Under the pieces are notes generated by a model that saw nothing but the letters and a program-made list of their open reading frames with translations, ran no database searches and was not told where the DNA came from. The translations under genes were made by a program, and so were the position numbers. A stretch of 64,000 nucleotides of DNA from Bacteroidaceae bacterium (GTDB taxonomy: Bacteria; Bacteroidota; Bacteroidia; Bacteroidales; Bacteroidaceae), in the NCBI GenBank assembly GCA_017466065.1, contig JAFTUV010000035.1, positions 12,150 to 76,149 of the forward strand, written 5' to 3'. Positions 42,085-53,860 of the stretch are shown here, one piece after another (the stretch's first letter is position 1; every line of letters starts with the position of its first letter).

Positions 42085-44058
42085 ATGAATAAGTTTGTAA
42101 ACAGAAAAGTAAAAGCAGAGCCGGCGTTGCGCGACGGAATTGTGGAGAAGAGCGAGGGTAGTGCCGTCGATTTTCTCAATGAGTGTGCAGCCTGCTGGAT
42201 AGCTCTCGATGAGGCTCGCCGCAAATTGCGGCGCAGCCTTATGTACAGCTACGGCGACCAGTGGGGCGACTATGTGCGCGACCCCGACACGCTCTCTATG
42301 ATTACCGAGGGTGAACTTATTAAGAAGAATGGCAAAGTGCCCTTGAAGAATAATATGATTGCTCCCATATTGAGCAACATCGACGGACAGATGCGCCAAA
42401 ATCTTTTGCGTCCCGTTTGCGTGGCACGCGACCAATCCGAGGGAAGAGTGGGAGAGATGATGAGTGTGGCCATTGAGTATGTACACGATATAAACGAAAT
42501 GGAGGAGGTAGACTCCGATTCTATGCGTATGTTGCTCAACGGAGGAATGACGGCACAAAGAATAGAGTATGGAATGAACCCTTCGCGAGGGCAAAAGGAT
42601 GTTTGGGTGTATGCAGTGAACCCCTCGCGCCTCTTCTTTAACACCAATCTCGAAGATGTGCGTATGTGGGACCTGAACTGCATAGGCGAGATATTCGACC
42701 TTCCTCTCGAACAGGTGCTTGCACTGTTTGCGCGTACACAGGCCGACAAGGAGCGGGTGAAGAGCTATTATTTGGAGGTCGCAGGCAATAACTCGCCTGT
42801 GACACGTGCAATGCAGGGCGACGAAACAGCCTCCCTCTCATTCTACACCCCCTCGCGTCCCGACCTTTGCCGTGTTATTCTTGGCTGGAAACTCGAATCG
42901 CGCGATGCCTACTGCTGGAACGACAACCAAAAAGGAACTTGGGGATATTTGCCTTATACCCCGGCGTCGAAGAAACGGCTCGACAGTGAGAATAACCGTC
43001 GCAAACAGGAGGCAAAGGCTGCCGGCCTCGCCGAGGAAGATGTGCTGCTTGTCGATTATGCCTTTGCCATCGAACGCTATTGGTATTATCGCTATATGAC
43101 ACCCTATGGCAATGTGTTACAAGAGGGACGCAGTCCCTATTGGCACGGGGAGCACAACTATGTGCTGCACCTTTATCCGCTTGTTCAAGGGAAACTCGGC
43201 AACTTTGTCGAGCAGTTCATCGACCAGCAGAGAGCCATAAACCGCACGGCAACACTCATCGATTTTATACGCGGAACCTCGTCGAAAGGTGTGCTTGTCG
43301 TCGATGACGATGCCTTTGAGAGTATGAGCCGCGAGGAGGTCATCGACGAATATGTGCGTTACAACGGAGTGCTGTTCGTGAAACTTAAACCCGGGCAGAG
43401 TATCGACGGGGTGGTGCGGCAGTATAACAGCGGCGCAGCCGTGGCCGGCGACTTTGAATTGCTTAACTTGCAGTTGAGGCTCATAAACGAAATATCGGGA
43501 GTGAATTCGGCTATGCAAGGACAATCACCGCGTGCCGGCACTCCCGCGAGCCTCTATGCCCAACAGGTGCAGAACTCCTCGCTCAACCTCAAAGGGTTGT
43601 TCGACAGCTACCGCAATTTCCGTCGCCGTCGCGATATTAAACTTATGAAGACAATACAGCAGTATTATACCGAAGTGCGTTACATCGACCTTGCCGGCAG
43701 TGAATATAGCGAAGAGGCCAGATGGTATAACCCCGAGAAGGTGCGCGATGCTCAAATAGATCTCACAATATCCGAGGGATATAACACACCGGCCTACCAG
43801 ATGATTGCCAACGACTTCCTTATGGAGCTTTTCCGTGCAAATGCCTTGGATGTTAAGACTATGCTCGAAAATAGTTCCTACCCCTTTGCCACCAAAATTC
43901 TCGAAGCAATAAAACGCAACGAGGAACAGGCTGCGCAGGGTGCTCCTATGAATGGCATTTCGCCCGAACTTCTTGCCGGGCTGCAACAGGCAGGGCAGGA
44001 GCAATCGCCGGAGCAGAGCAACAGCCACGAGGCACCCCCGGCCACCGATGCATATTAA
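42085..44058 (+). CDS. Portal protein
   Basis: 657 residues. It has the portal wing and clip profile (long helical core, NMIAPILSNIDGQMRQNLLRP motif near residue 92, and EISGVNSAMQGQ at about 471). The P22-type portal family shows the same ISGV-x-x-AMQG sequence. Full length with an acidic, unstructured C-terminus. It is the ring through which the terminase packages DNA; the terminase lies about 33 kb away. A strong terminator follows. Confidence 0.9.
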   Translation: MNKFVNRKVKAEPALRDGIVEKSEGSAVDFLNECAACWIALDEARRKLRRSLMYSYGDQWGDYVRDPDTLSMITEGELIKKNGKVPLKNNMIAPILSNIDGQMRQNLLRPVCVARDQSEGRVGEMMSVAIEYVHDINEMEEVDSDSMRMLLNGGMTAQRIEYGMNPSRGQKDVWVYAVNPSRLFFNTNLEDVRMWDLNCIGEIFDLPLEQVLALFARTQADKERVKSYYLEVAGNNSPVTRAMQGDETASLSFYTPSRPDLCRVILGWKLESRDAYCWNDNQKGTWGYLPYTPASKKRLDSENNRRKQEAKAAGLAEEDVLLVDYAFAIERYWYYRYMTPYGNVLQEGRSPYWHGEHNYVLHLYPLVQGKLGNFVEQFIDQQRAINRTATLIDFIRGTSSKGVLVVDDDAFESMSREEVIDEYVRYNGVLFVKLKPGQSIDGVVRQYNSGAAVAGDFELLNLQLRLINEISGVNSAMQGQSPRAGTPASLYAQQVQNSSLNLKGLFDSYRNFRRRRDIKLMKTIQQYYTEVRYIDLAGSEYSEEARWYNPEKVRDAQIDLTISEGYNTPAYQMIANDFLMELFRANALDVKTMLENSSYPFATKILEAIKRNEEQAAQGAPMNGISPELLAGLQQAGQEQSPEQSNSHEAPPATDAY

Positions 44059-44080
44059 CTCTAATTCTGCAAATAACACA

Positions 44081-44123
44081 AGAGCGGTTTTTGGGGGCAA
44101 CCCCCAAAAACCGCTCTTTTTTG
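44081..44123 (+). terminator. Terminator after the portal operon
   Basis: Perfect 17-bp stem (AGAGCGGTTTTTGGGGG with CCCCCAAAAACCGCTCT, 44081-44117) with a 3-nt loop, followed by TTTTTTG. Right border of phage-like cluster 2. Confidence 0.9.
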
Positions 44124-44169
44124 TTGCATTAAAAACATTTGCAGCCTGTGATAATAGCGAAAAAAGATG

Positions 44170-44177
44170 TATCTTTG
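44170..44177 (+). promoter_or_regulatory. -7 box of the ligA promoter
   Basis: TATCTTTG is a perfect TAnnTTTG. The -33 partner is weak (TGTG 19 nt upstream). Confidence 0.45.
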
Positions 44178-44200
44178 CACGTTTAGAAAAGCTGTATTGA

Positions 44201-46213
<2,013 letters not shown>

Positions 46214-46301
46214 AAGAAATAATTAATATTTGAGGTAAAAAAATAAGGATATTGGCAATATTTGATGTAATTTTGTCACGATAAAAAGAAATTGAATATT
46301 T

Positions 46302-47195
46302 ATGATGCAAAAAAGAATAGCCGGAGCCGGTGTAGCGATAGTGACACCCTTCACAAAAACCGGCGAAGTTGATTATGCCGCGCTTGAAAATCTGGTGCAG
46401 ATGCACCTTGATTGCGGTACCGATTTTCTGTGTGTGCACGGTACAACGGGAGAAACTCCTACACTCACCATCGAAGAGAAACGTGAAACACGAAAGCGCA
46501 TCATAAAACAGGTGGCCGGTCGCATCCCTATAATGCTGGGTGTGGGTGGCAACAACACGTTTGCTGTGGTAAACGAGCTTAAAACCGAGGATTTTACAGG
46601 CATCGATGCAATCCTCTCGATAGTTCCTTATTACAACAAGCCCAATCAGGAGGGAATGTACCGGCACTTTAAGGCGATAGCCGCTGCTACCGAGCTTCCT
46701 ATATATCTTTACAATGTTCCCGGTCGCACAGGAGTGAATATGGTGCCCGAAACAGCTGTGCGCCTTGCAAAGGAGTGCAAGAATATTGTCGGTCTTAAAG
46801 CCGCATCGGGAAATCTGCAACAAATTTCCCATTTGATGGATATAAAGCCACAGGGCTTCGATGTACTTTCGGGCGACGATGCGCTCACTATCGATATAAT
46901 GAAGATGGGGGGCGTGGGAGTAATCTCGGTCTTTGCCAATGCCTTCCCCGCCGAATTGTCGGCACTTGTAAAGGCAATACAGGAGGGAAAGAACGAAGAG
47001 GCACGCCGTATCGACGAAACTTATCGCAATATCTACCGTCTGCTTTTTGTCGATGGTAATCCCGCCGGTGCAAAAATAGCACTAAACATAATGGGTAAAT
47101 GCGAAAATGAGCTTCGTCTGCCGCTTGTTCCTGTGAGCACAGCAGTGGCACAGGAAATGAAAGAGGCAATAGCAATATTGAACAAGAAACTCTGA
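46302..47195 (+). CDS. dapA: 4-hydroxy-tetrahydrodipicolinate synthase
   Basis: 297 residues. TIM barrel with the GTTGETPTL motif, catalytic Tyr in SIVPYYNKPNQEGMYRHF and Schiff-base Lys in GLKAASGNL. First committed step of lysine and diaminopimelate synthesis (pyruvate plus aspartate semialdehyde). The next gene starts 1 nt after its stop. Confidence 0.96.
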   Translation: MMQKRIAGAGVAIVTPFTKTGEVDYAALENLVQMHLDCGTDFLCVHGTTGETPTLTIEEKRETRKRIIKQVAGRIPIMLGVGGNNTFAVVNELKTEDFTGIDAILSIVPYYNKPNQEGMYRHFKAIAAATELPIYLYNVPGRTGVNMVPETAVRLAKECKNIVGLKAASGNLQQISHLMDIKPQGFDVLSGDDALTIDIMKMGGVGVISVFANAFPAELSALVKAIQEGKNEEARRIDETYRNIYRLLFVDGNPAGAKIALNIMGKCENELRLPLVPVSTAVAQEMKEAIAILNKKL

Positions 47196-47196
47196 A

Positions 47197-47970
47197 ATGA
47201 ATAAATTGAAAAGACTGCTCGATGAAAAGGCAGCCCTTTATAATTGTAAAGAGTTTATAGATAACGACCCTGTGTGGTTCCCCCACCAGTTCAGCGACAG
47301 GCGCGACATTGAGATTGCAGCCTTCCTCGCCTCGATAATAGCTTGGGGTAACCGCAAGATGATACTCGCTTCGGGCAGAAAAATGCTCTTTGATATAATG
47401 CGTGGCAAGCCCTACGATTATATAATGAGTGGCAAGTGGAGCGAGTTGTGCGGAACCGACAATATACACCGCACATTTTTTGCGCGCGACCTTGTTTATG
47501 TTGCCCGCGGATTGAAACAGATTTATGAGGAGCGTGGCTCTATGGAGTCTTTTTTCTCGGGCACCGATGATGTGTGGGAAGGAATGGCAGCCCTGCGTAG
47601 TGAGTTTCTCTCGGCAAACAGTGGAGCAGAAACAAGGCACATTTCGAACCCCTTGCCACGGAAAGGGAAACCTGCATCGGCGTGCAAGCGTCTGAATATG
47701 ATGCTGCGGTGGCTGTCGCGCAACGACGGCATTGTCGACCTTGGAATATGGCACAACATATCACCATCGAAACTTATGATACCGCTCGATGTTCACGTTG
47801 CACGCATAGGGCGCAGATTAGGGCTCATAACCCGCGCACAGAATGATAGAAAAACAGTGGAAGAACTCACGGCCGCCCTGCGGGAACTCTCTCCTGCCGA
47901 CCCTGTGATTTACGACTTTGCCCTTTTTGGGGTAGGGGTTGCCGGCGATGAGTTTTTTCTGCAACTATAA
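47197..47970 (+). CDS. TIGR02757/DUF2400 family protein
   Basis: 257 residues. Signature elements are FLASIIAWGNRKMI near residue 43 and PLDVHVARIGRRLGL near the C-terminus (about 195-209). The family is conserved across Bacteroidota and other phyla without a defined activity. Encoded directly after dapA, probably co-transcribed. Confidence 0.9.
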   Translation: MNKLKRLLDEKAALYNCKEFIDNDPVWFPHQFSDRRDIEIAAFLASIIAWGNRKMILASGRKMLFDIMRGKPYDYIMSGKWSELCGTDNIHRTFFARDLVYVARGLKQIYEERGSMESFFSGTDDVWEGMAALRSEFLSANSGAETRHISNPLPRKGKPASACKRLNMMLRWLSRNDGIVDLGIWHNISPSKLMIPLDVHVARIGRRLGLITRAQNDRKTVEELTAALRELSPADPVIYDFALFGVGVAGDEFFLQL

Positions 47971-48020
47971 TATAATTAGGAATAATAATAGTGCATAGGA
48001 GGCACTGATAACTAAACAAT

Positions 48021-50300
48021 ATGGCAAAAATTAACAAAGAAGACGCATTGAATTACCACGAGGGCAAACGCCCGGGAAAAATAGAGGTGGTCCCCACGAA
48101 ACCCTATTTTACACAGGCCGACCTGTGCCTTGCATACTCTCCCGGTGTTGCAGAGCCCTGTCTTGAAATTCAGAAAGACCCGCAGAACGCATACCGATAT
48201 ACCGATAAAGGAAATCTTGTGGCCGTAATCTCGAACGGAACTGCCGTGCTTGGCCTTGGCAACATAGGCGCATTGAGTGGCAAGCCTGTGATGGAGGGAA
48301 AAGGCCTTCTATTCAAGATTTATGCCGGAATCGATGTATTTGATATAGAAATCAACGAGACCGACCCCGATAAATTCATTGAGGCCGTGAAGGCAATCTC
48401 ACCCACATTCGGTGGTATAAATCTCGAAGATATAAAGGCACCCGAGTGCTTCGAAATAGAGCAACGCTTGAAGAAAGAGCTCGACATTCCCGTAATGCAC
48501 GACGACCAGCACGGAACAGCCATAATATCGGCAGCCGGTCTTTTGAACGCTCTCGAAGTGAACGGAAAGGATATTTCCAAAGTGAAGGTAGTGGTAAATG
48601 GTGCAGGTGCCGCTGCAATCTCCTGTACAAAACTCTATATAGCCCTTGGCGTGAAGAAGGAGAATGTGGTGATGCTCGACAGCCGTGGCGTAATAAACAG
48701 CGAACGCACCAACCTCACCCCCGAGAAAATGGAATTTGTAACATCGCGCACTGATATTCACACCCTCGAAGAGGCCATCAAGGATGCCGATGTATTCCTT
48801 GGCCTCTCCAAAGGAAATGTACTCTCAAAGGATATGGTACGTTCAATGGCAAAAGATCCCATTGTGTTTGCTCTTGCCAATCCCGAGCCCGAAATTACAT
48901 ACGAGGATGCAATGGAGAGCCGTCCCGATGTGCTTATGAGTACCGGTCGTTCCGACTATCCCAATCAGATAAACAACGTAATAGGCTTCCCCTATATATT
49001 CCGTGGTGCCCTCGACACAGCAGCCGTGGCCATTAACGAGGAGATGAAGCTCGCCGCCGTTCGTGCAATCGCCAATCTGGCCAAATTGCCCGTTCCCGAG
49101 GTTGTGAACAAAGTTTATCACGTTAACCACCTTGCATTCGGTCGCGATTATTTCATCCCGAAACCTGTCGACCCCCGTTTGCTTGTCGAGGTATCTACCG
49201 CAGTGGCAAAAGCTGCCATAGAGAGTGGCGTTGCCCGCAAGACAATCACCGATTGGGAGGCCTACAAGGAACATCTGCTCGAATTTATGGGTCGTGAGTC
49301 GAAACTCACACAGCAGATTTACGAAATGGCACGCACCGAAACAAAGCGCATCGTCTTTGCCGAGGGTGCTCACCCCTCGATGATGAAGGCCGCCGTTAAG
49401 GCAAAGGAGGAGAGAATATGCCAGCCCATTCTGCTCGGTAACGACGAAATTATAGCCAAGCTCGCGAAGGAACTCGATTTAAGCCTCGAAGGCATTGAGG
49501 TTGTGAACCTCCGTCACCCTAACGAAATGGCACGCCGTGAGCGTTACGCCCGCATATTGGCCGAGAAACGCCAGCGCAAGGGATATACTTTCGAGGAGGC
49601 CAACGACAAGATGTTCGAACGCAACTATTTCGGTATGATGATGGTTGAAACAGGCGATGCCGATGCTTTTGTAACCGGTCTTTACACAAAATACTCCAAC
49701 ACCATCAAGGTTGCCAAAGAGGTAATTGGCCTTCAACCCGGATTCAATCACTTTGCAACAATGCACATTCTGAACTCCAATAAAGGAACGTTCTTTGTTG
49801 CCGACACCCTCATAAACCGTGCGCCAGCAACCGATACACTCGTGGATGTGGCTCGCCTGATGGAGAAGACCGTTCGTTTCTTCAACCACGAACCGGTGAT
49901 GGCAATGGTGTCCTATTCTAACTTCGGAACCGACAAGGGTGGCAGTGCCGGCAATGTGCAGAAGGCTGTGGAATATCTGCACGCCACTTATCCCGAATGG
50001 AAACTCGATGGTGAGATGCAGGTTAACGTGGCTATGAACCGTGAACTGCGCGACAACAAGTATCCTTTCAACAAACTCAAAGGATTGGATGTCAACACTT
50101 TGATATTTCCCAACCTTAATTCGGCCAACTCCTCATATAAACTGTTGCAGGCTTTGAGCCCCGACACCGAGATTATAGGTCCGTTGCAGATGGGATTGAA
50201 CAAGCCCATTCACTTTATTGATTTTGAGAGCACTGTGCAGGAAATTCTCAATGTAACTGCCGTTGCTGCAATCGATGCAATAGTGAACAACAAGAAGTAA
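48021..50300 (+). CDS. maeB: NADP-dependent malic enzyme with phosphotransacetylase-like C-terminus
   Basis: 759 residues. The N-terminal malic-enzyme domain (to about residue 430) has [24 protein letters not shown] and the NAD(P)-binding [14 protein letters not shown]. The C-terminal PTA-like domain (about 435-759) includes [12 protein letters not shown] and [13 protein letters not shown]. This fused, long form is usual in Bacteroidota and Gram-negatives. It converts malate to pyruvate. Confidence 0.97.
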   Translation: MAKINKEDALNYHEGKRPGKIEVVPTKPYFTQADLCLAYSPGVAEPCLEIQKDPQNAYRYTDKGNLVAVISNGTAVLGLGNIGALSGKPVMEGKGLLFKIYAGIDVFDIEINETDPDKFIEAVKAISPTFGGINLEDIKAPECFEIEQRLKKELDIPVMHDDQHGTAIISAAGLLNALEVNGKDISKVKVVVNGAGAAAISCTKLYIALGVKKENVVMLDSRGVINSERTNLTPEKMEFVTSRTDIHTLEEAIKDADVFLGLSKGNVLSKDMVRSMAKDPIVFALANPEPEITYEDAMESRPDVLMSTGRSDYPNQINNVIGFPYIFRGALDTAAVAINEEMKLAAVRAIANLAKLPVPEVVNKVYHVNHLAFGRDYFIPKPVDPRLLVEVSTAVAKAAIESGVARKTITDWEAYKEHLLEFMGRESKLTQQIYEMARTETKRIVFAEGAHPSMMKAAVKAKEERICQPILLGNDEIIAKLAKELDLSLEGIEVVNLRHPNEMARRERYARILAEKRQRKGYTFEEANDKMFERNYFGMMMVETGDADAFVTGLYTKYSNTIKVAKEVIGLQPGFNHFATMHILNSNKGTFFVADTLINRAPATDTLVDVARLMEKTVRFFNHEPVMAMVSYSNFGTDKGGSAGNVQKAVEYLHATYPEWKLDGEMQVNVAMNRELRDNKYPFNKLKGLDVNTLIFPNLNSANSSYKLLQALSPDTEIIGPLQMGLNKPIHFIDFESTVQEILNVTAVAAIDAIVNNKK

Positions 50301-50313
50301 ATGCACTTTACAT

Positions 50314-50360
50314 AAAAATCCATCGCCCTTACACTCAAAATGTAAGGGCGATGGATTTTT
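50314..50360. terminator. Bidirectional terminator between maeB and aspD
   Basis: Perfect 20-bp stem (AAAAATCCATCGCCCTTACA with its complement) and a 7-nt loop; A- and T-tracts at both ends. Confidence 0.88.
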
Positions 50361-52020
50361 ATATCTCCACCACGGGCAGGCTCTTCTTCCATCTGTCGGC
50401 ATAAGAATCGAGAATAGTTCTCACGTTCCTGCCTATTATGGCATAATCCTCCTCCTTTAAATTGGCAAGCGATACCCGTATGCTCCATTCGGGCCCGTCG
50501 AAGCCCCCACCGTTCAGAACCACCAGCGATGTTTCGGTTGCCAAGCGAAAAACAACATCGAGCGGGTTATAGTTCAAACGCAAATAATCGGCAAAGTCGT
50601 TGCCGTAGAACCTCTTTGCCCACACAAGAAGGTCAATCTCGGAATAATAACCTGCCCGCAAAGGGTCGGGCGGCAAGGTAAATCCCATATTCCTCCACAG
50701 AGTGTCGAGTCTGCGTCCTATAATATCAATCATCTTGCCGCGGAACCTGTCCTCCTCGCGTTTGTCTATAATGGAGTAGAGTGCAAATAGGCTCATCTGC
50801 ATCTGCTGCGGCAGGGATAATCCCGCAGTGTGGTTCAAAGCAACCTGTCGGCTGTCGGCAACCATACGGTCGATGAAACGCATATTCTCTACATCGTGGC
50901 GTATGCTCCCGTAGCGTTGCTGCAATTCACCTTTGCGTTTGCGGGGCAATCGTTTCAGCAGCCCGTCAAAAATATTGTCGCGGTGCATCACAGTTACCGC
51001 AGTGCGCCAGCCTGTCGCACCAAAATATTTCGAGAAAGAGTAAACACCTATGGTGTTGTGTGGCAGTTCGCCGATGAGCGACCGGAATCCCGGAACGTAA
51101 GTGGCATAAACATCATCGGTCACAATCATCAGGTTGGGGTTCCATCTGTTCACTATGTCAACAAGCGCAGCAACCGTGTCGTTGCTCAACGAGTAGCTTG
51201 GCGGGTTGCTTGGGTTCACTATGAACACCGCTTTATATGCCGTGTCGCGCAATCGGTTAATCTCGCGCTCGTCATACTGCCACAAGTGCAGCCCATCCTT
51301 GCTCATTCTGTTTGCCGGGATATGTGTCACTTTGAATTTGTAGCGGCGCAGTTCGGGAATCTCAATGTAGGGAGTGAATACAGGGGTGAGCAGCGCAATG
51401 TTGTCGCCCTTGCCCAACAGATAATTCTGTTGCAGGCTGTCGAATATGTAGCACATTGCGGCAGTGCCACCCTCGGTCGCAAAAAGGTCGAATTCTCCCT
51501 GTGGCGGTCGCCCTCCGCAAAGTTCCTGTGCTATGTAGTCGCGAACGGCAATCTCGGTGTATTGCAGAATGCGTCCCGGCACAGGATATTGGTCGCCGAT
51601 GGCACCCTCCACCCATTCGTGAACAAGGCTGTCCGCATCGGCTTTATGTTCGAACAGCATATAGTTGTAACACTTTTGCAGAAAACCGGCACCCTCCTTG
51701 CCACCCATCTTCTCGATAAAGAGATTGAATCGCTTGGCAATGCCATCCTTCTGTGGAATTCCGGCAAGCCCTTCGGGGCACTCCCACACTCTGCGACACT
51801 CATTGAGCCCGAATTCTCCCAACAGGAAAAAGGCCTCGCGAGGCACAGTTGCCACCCAATTGGGGTTCCCGCGTCCGGCATTAAGCATTGTATGCATCAT
51901 TTTGCGCACACTCTCATCGGCAAGGGAGATGAGCTTGTCTTTCAACTCAAACGGGCTTATCTTCTCCATTTCCTTATCGAATGGGATTACCTCACTTTTA
52001 TCCTTTAACAACTTGTTCAT
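50359..52020 (-). CDS. aspD: Bifunctional aspartate transaminase/aspartate 4-decarboxylase
   Basis: 553 residues, fold-type I PLP enzyme. The PLP lysine is in VYSFSKYFGATGWR; NPSNPPSYSLS and TDDVYATY complete the cofactor site. It is longer than ordinary aminotransferases, matching AspD. Converts aspartate to alanine plus CO2. It is paired with the aspartate:alanine antiporter upstream, a known proton-motive-force generating pair. Confidence 0.95.
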   Translation of the reverse strand: MNKLLKDKSEVIPFDKEMEKISPFELKDKLISLADESVRKMMHTMLNAGRGNPNWVATVPREAFFLLGEFGLNECRRVWECPEGLAGIPQKDGIAKRFNLFIEKMGGKEGAGFLQKCYNYMLFEHKADADSLVHEWVEGAIGDQYPVPGRILQYTEIAVRDYIAQELCGGRPPQGEFDLFATEGGTAAMCYIFDSLQQNYLLGKGDNIALLTPVFTPYIEIPELRRYKFKVTHIPANRMSKDGLHLWQYDEREINRLRDTAYKAVFIVNPSNPPSYSLSNDTVAALVDIVNRWNPNLMIVTDDVYATYVPGFRSLIGELPHNTIGVYSFSKYFGATGWRTAVTVMHRDNIFDGLLKRLPRKRKGELQQRYGSIRHDVENMRFIDRMVADSRQVALNHTAGLSLPQQMQMSLFALYSIIDKREEDRFRGKMIDIIGRRLDTLWRNMGFTLPPDPLRAGYYSEIDLLVWAKRFYGNDFADYLRLNYNPLDVVFRLATETSLVVLNGGGFDGPEWSIRVSLANLKEEDYAIIGRNVRTILDSYADRWKKSLPVVEI

Positions 52021-52073
52021 AAGCTATGTGAATTTTAGAAACTAATATATAGGAAACTGACCGAGTGAAATGT

Positions 52074-53792
52074 TCAACTGCATAGTAAAACGATGAACAC
52101 TCCCCACAGAATGAGCAGGGTGTTACCCACGGCATAGGTCACAGTGTAGCCAAGTGCAGGCGTGTCGCTGCCAAGCGTTTCCTGCAATGCGCCAATGGCG
52201 GCAGTGGTGGTTCTTGCTCCTGCACAGCATCCAAGAGCTATGGCAGGGTGGAATTTGAACCAGTGTATGGCAATGTAGAGCCCGAACAACAGCGGTAGTG
52301 CTGTTGCAAATATTCCTGCAATGAAAAGCGAGAGTCCCACTTCTTTGAATCCCTCGATGAACCCGGGGCCGGCAGTAATTCCTACCACGGCAATAAAAAT
52401 ATTCAGCCCCAAATTGTTGAACACCCATAGCGCACCGTCGGGAATTGCGCCAATCGTGGGGTGGTGCGACCGCCACCATCCGAATATAAGTCCGGCAATG
52501 AGTGCGCCACCGCTACTGCTCAGGCTCAATGGTACTCCGCTTATGTGCAGTGTGAGGCTGCCGATAACAGCTCCAAGCAGAATTCCGCTTGCAAAGAATA
52601 CCACATCGGTAGCATCGCTTGCCGGTGCAGGGTAGCCAATCTCCTTTGCCGCAGGTTCAACATCGAACTTTCGGCCTACAATCTCAATCACATCACCTGT
52701 ATTCAGCTTGGTGGCAGGGAACACAGGAATGTTCACTCCCATACGTTGGATATTCTGTATGCTCACTCCGTGCATAAAAGTCTGTGCGCGAAGTTCGCTC
52801 ACTCTCTTCCCATTGTAACTGCATATACGCCCTTTGCTGTAGCCTGCAACCCTCGTCTTTATTACCATAACCGGGAATTCCAGAATTGCATCATCGTCAA
52901 CCTCCGTGCCAATCCACTGTTCCTCGCCAATGACATATTCCCTGCGTCCCGTGAGCACCACTTCGTCGCCAATGTTAAGAATCTCCTTCGGACCGAAATT
53001 GTCCTTAATCCTGCCACCGGCTCTTATGCGTTCCACAAAGAGCCGTTTCCCTTGCAGTTCAAAGAAACGTTCCAACTCCTCCACACGCTTCCCTGTGGCG
53101 AACCACTCATTCTCCACCTTGTAGGCGCGGAAGATAACCGTGCGTTTGGCCTCCATAAAATCGGGCTTGTTACTGTCGTTGCCACCCATTTTCTCTTCAA
53201 GCTCCTTGCAGGCGGCCCTCACTTTTGCAAAGCCACCCATAAGGCGCGGCCCGAGTCTCGAAATTATCCACGCCGAGCCGGCTGTACCGAAAATATATGT
53301 AACAGCATAGGCGACAGGTATTATGTTTATCATCTTCTCCTGCTCCTCACTGCCGATGTTCAGCCCGCGTATCGTATCGTCGGCAACACCTATCACCGCG
53401 CTGATAGTTTGCGAGCCCGACAGAAGTCCGGCAGCCTCGCCCGCACCGTAACCCATAATCAATGAGATTATCCAAGTGAAGAGCAGAATGGAGAGGCACA
53501 TACAAACGGCAAAATACACCTGTGGCAGTCCCTCCTTCCTCAATCCGTTGAAAAACTGTGGGCCCACCTTGTAGCCTATGGCAAAAAGGAACATAAGAAA
53601 AGCTACCGGTTTAAGCGTGCTGCCAATGGGAATGTGCAGCTGTCCTATGATTACACCAACGAGAAGCACGCTCGACACTATGCCGAGGCTGAACCCTTTA
53701 ATGCGAATTTTGGAAATTAGAAACCCCGTGGCGATAGTAAAGTAAATGGCAAACTCGGGGTGAGAGCGTAAAAGTTCTGTTATCCAATTCAT
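52074..53792 (-). CDS. aspT: Aspartate:alanine antiporter
   Basis: 572 residues. Two half-domains of membrane helices (about 1-170 and 400-572), each with the AAE-transporter signature [12 protein letters not shown] / [15 protein letters not shown], flank a cytoplasmic region with two TrkA-C domains (about 215-390). Electrogenic aspartate-in/alanine-out exchange plus internal decarboxylation (aspD) makes a proton motive force. It is encoded next to aspD and oriented the same way. Confidence 0.95.
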   Translation of the reverse strand: MNWITELLRSHPEFAIYFTIATGFLISKIRIKGFSLGIVSSVLLVGVIIGQLHIPIGSTLKPVAFLMFLFAIGYKVGPQFFNGLRKEGLPQVYFAVCMCLSILLFTWIISLIMGYGAGEAAGLLSGSQTISAVIGVADDTIRGLNIGSEEQEKMINIIPVAYAVTYIFGTAGSAWIISRLGPRLMGGFAKVRAACKELEEKMGGNDSNKPDFMEAKRTVIFRAYKVENEWFATGKRVEELERFFELQGKRLFVERIRAGGRIKDNFGPKEILNIGDEVVLTGRREYVIGEEQWIGTEVDDDAILEFPVMVIKTRVAGYSKGRICSYNGKRVSELRAQTFMHGVSIQNIQRMGVNIPVFPATKLNTGDVIEIVGRKFDVEPAAKEIGYPAPASDATDVVFFASGILLGAVIGSLTLHISGVPLSLSSSGGALIAGLIFGWWRSHHPTIGAIPDGALWVFNNLGLNIFIAVVGITAGPGFIEGFKEVGLSLFIAGIFATALPLLFGLYIAIHWFKFHPAIALGCCAGARTTTAAIGALQETLGSDTPALGYTVTYAVGNTLLILWGVFIVLLCS

Positions 53793-53860
53793 AAAATCTT
53801 TGTTTTATGATGGATAACGCTTGCGAAACTATAAATGTTTTTAAGGCCGTATTTTCGGTA

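Noticed and set aside
50830..52008. 392-residue frame opposite aspD
   Set aside because: Antisense shadow of an intact PLP enzyme.
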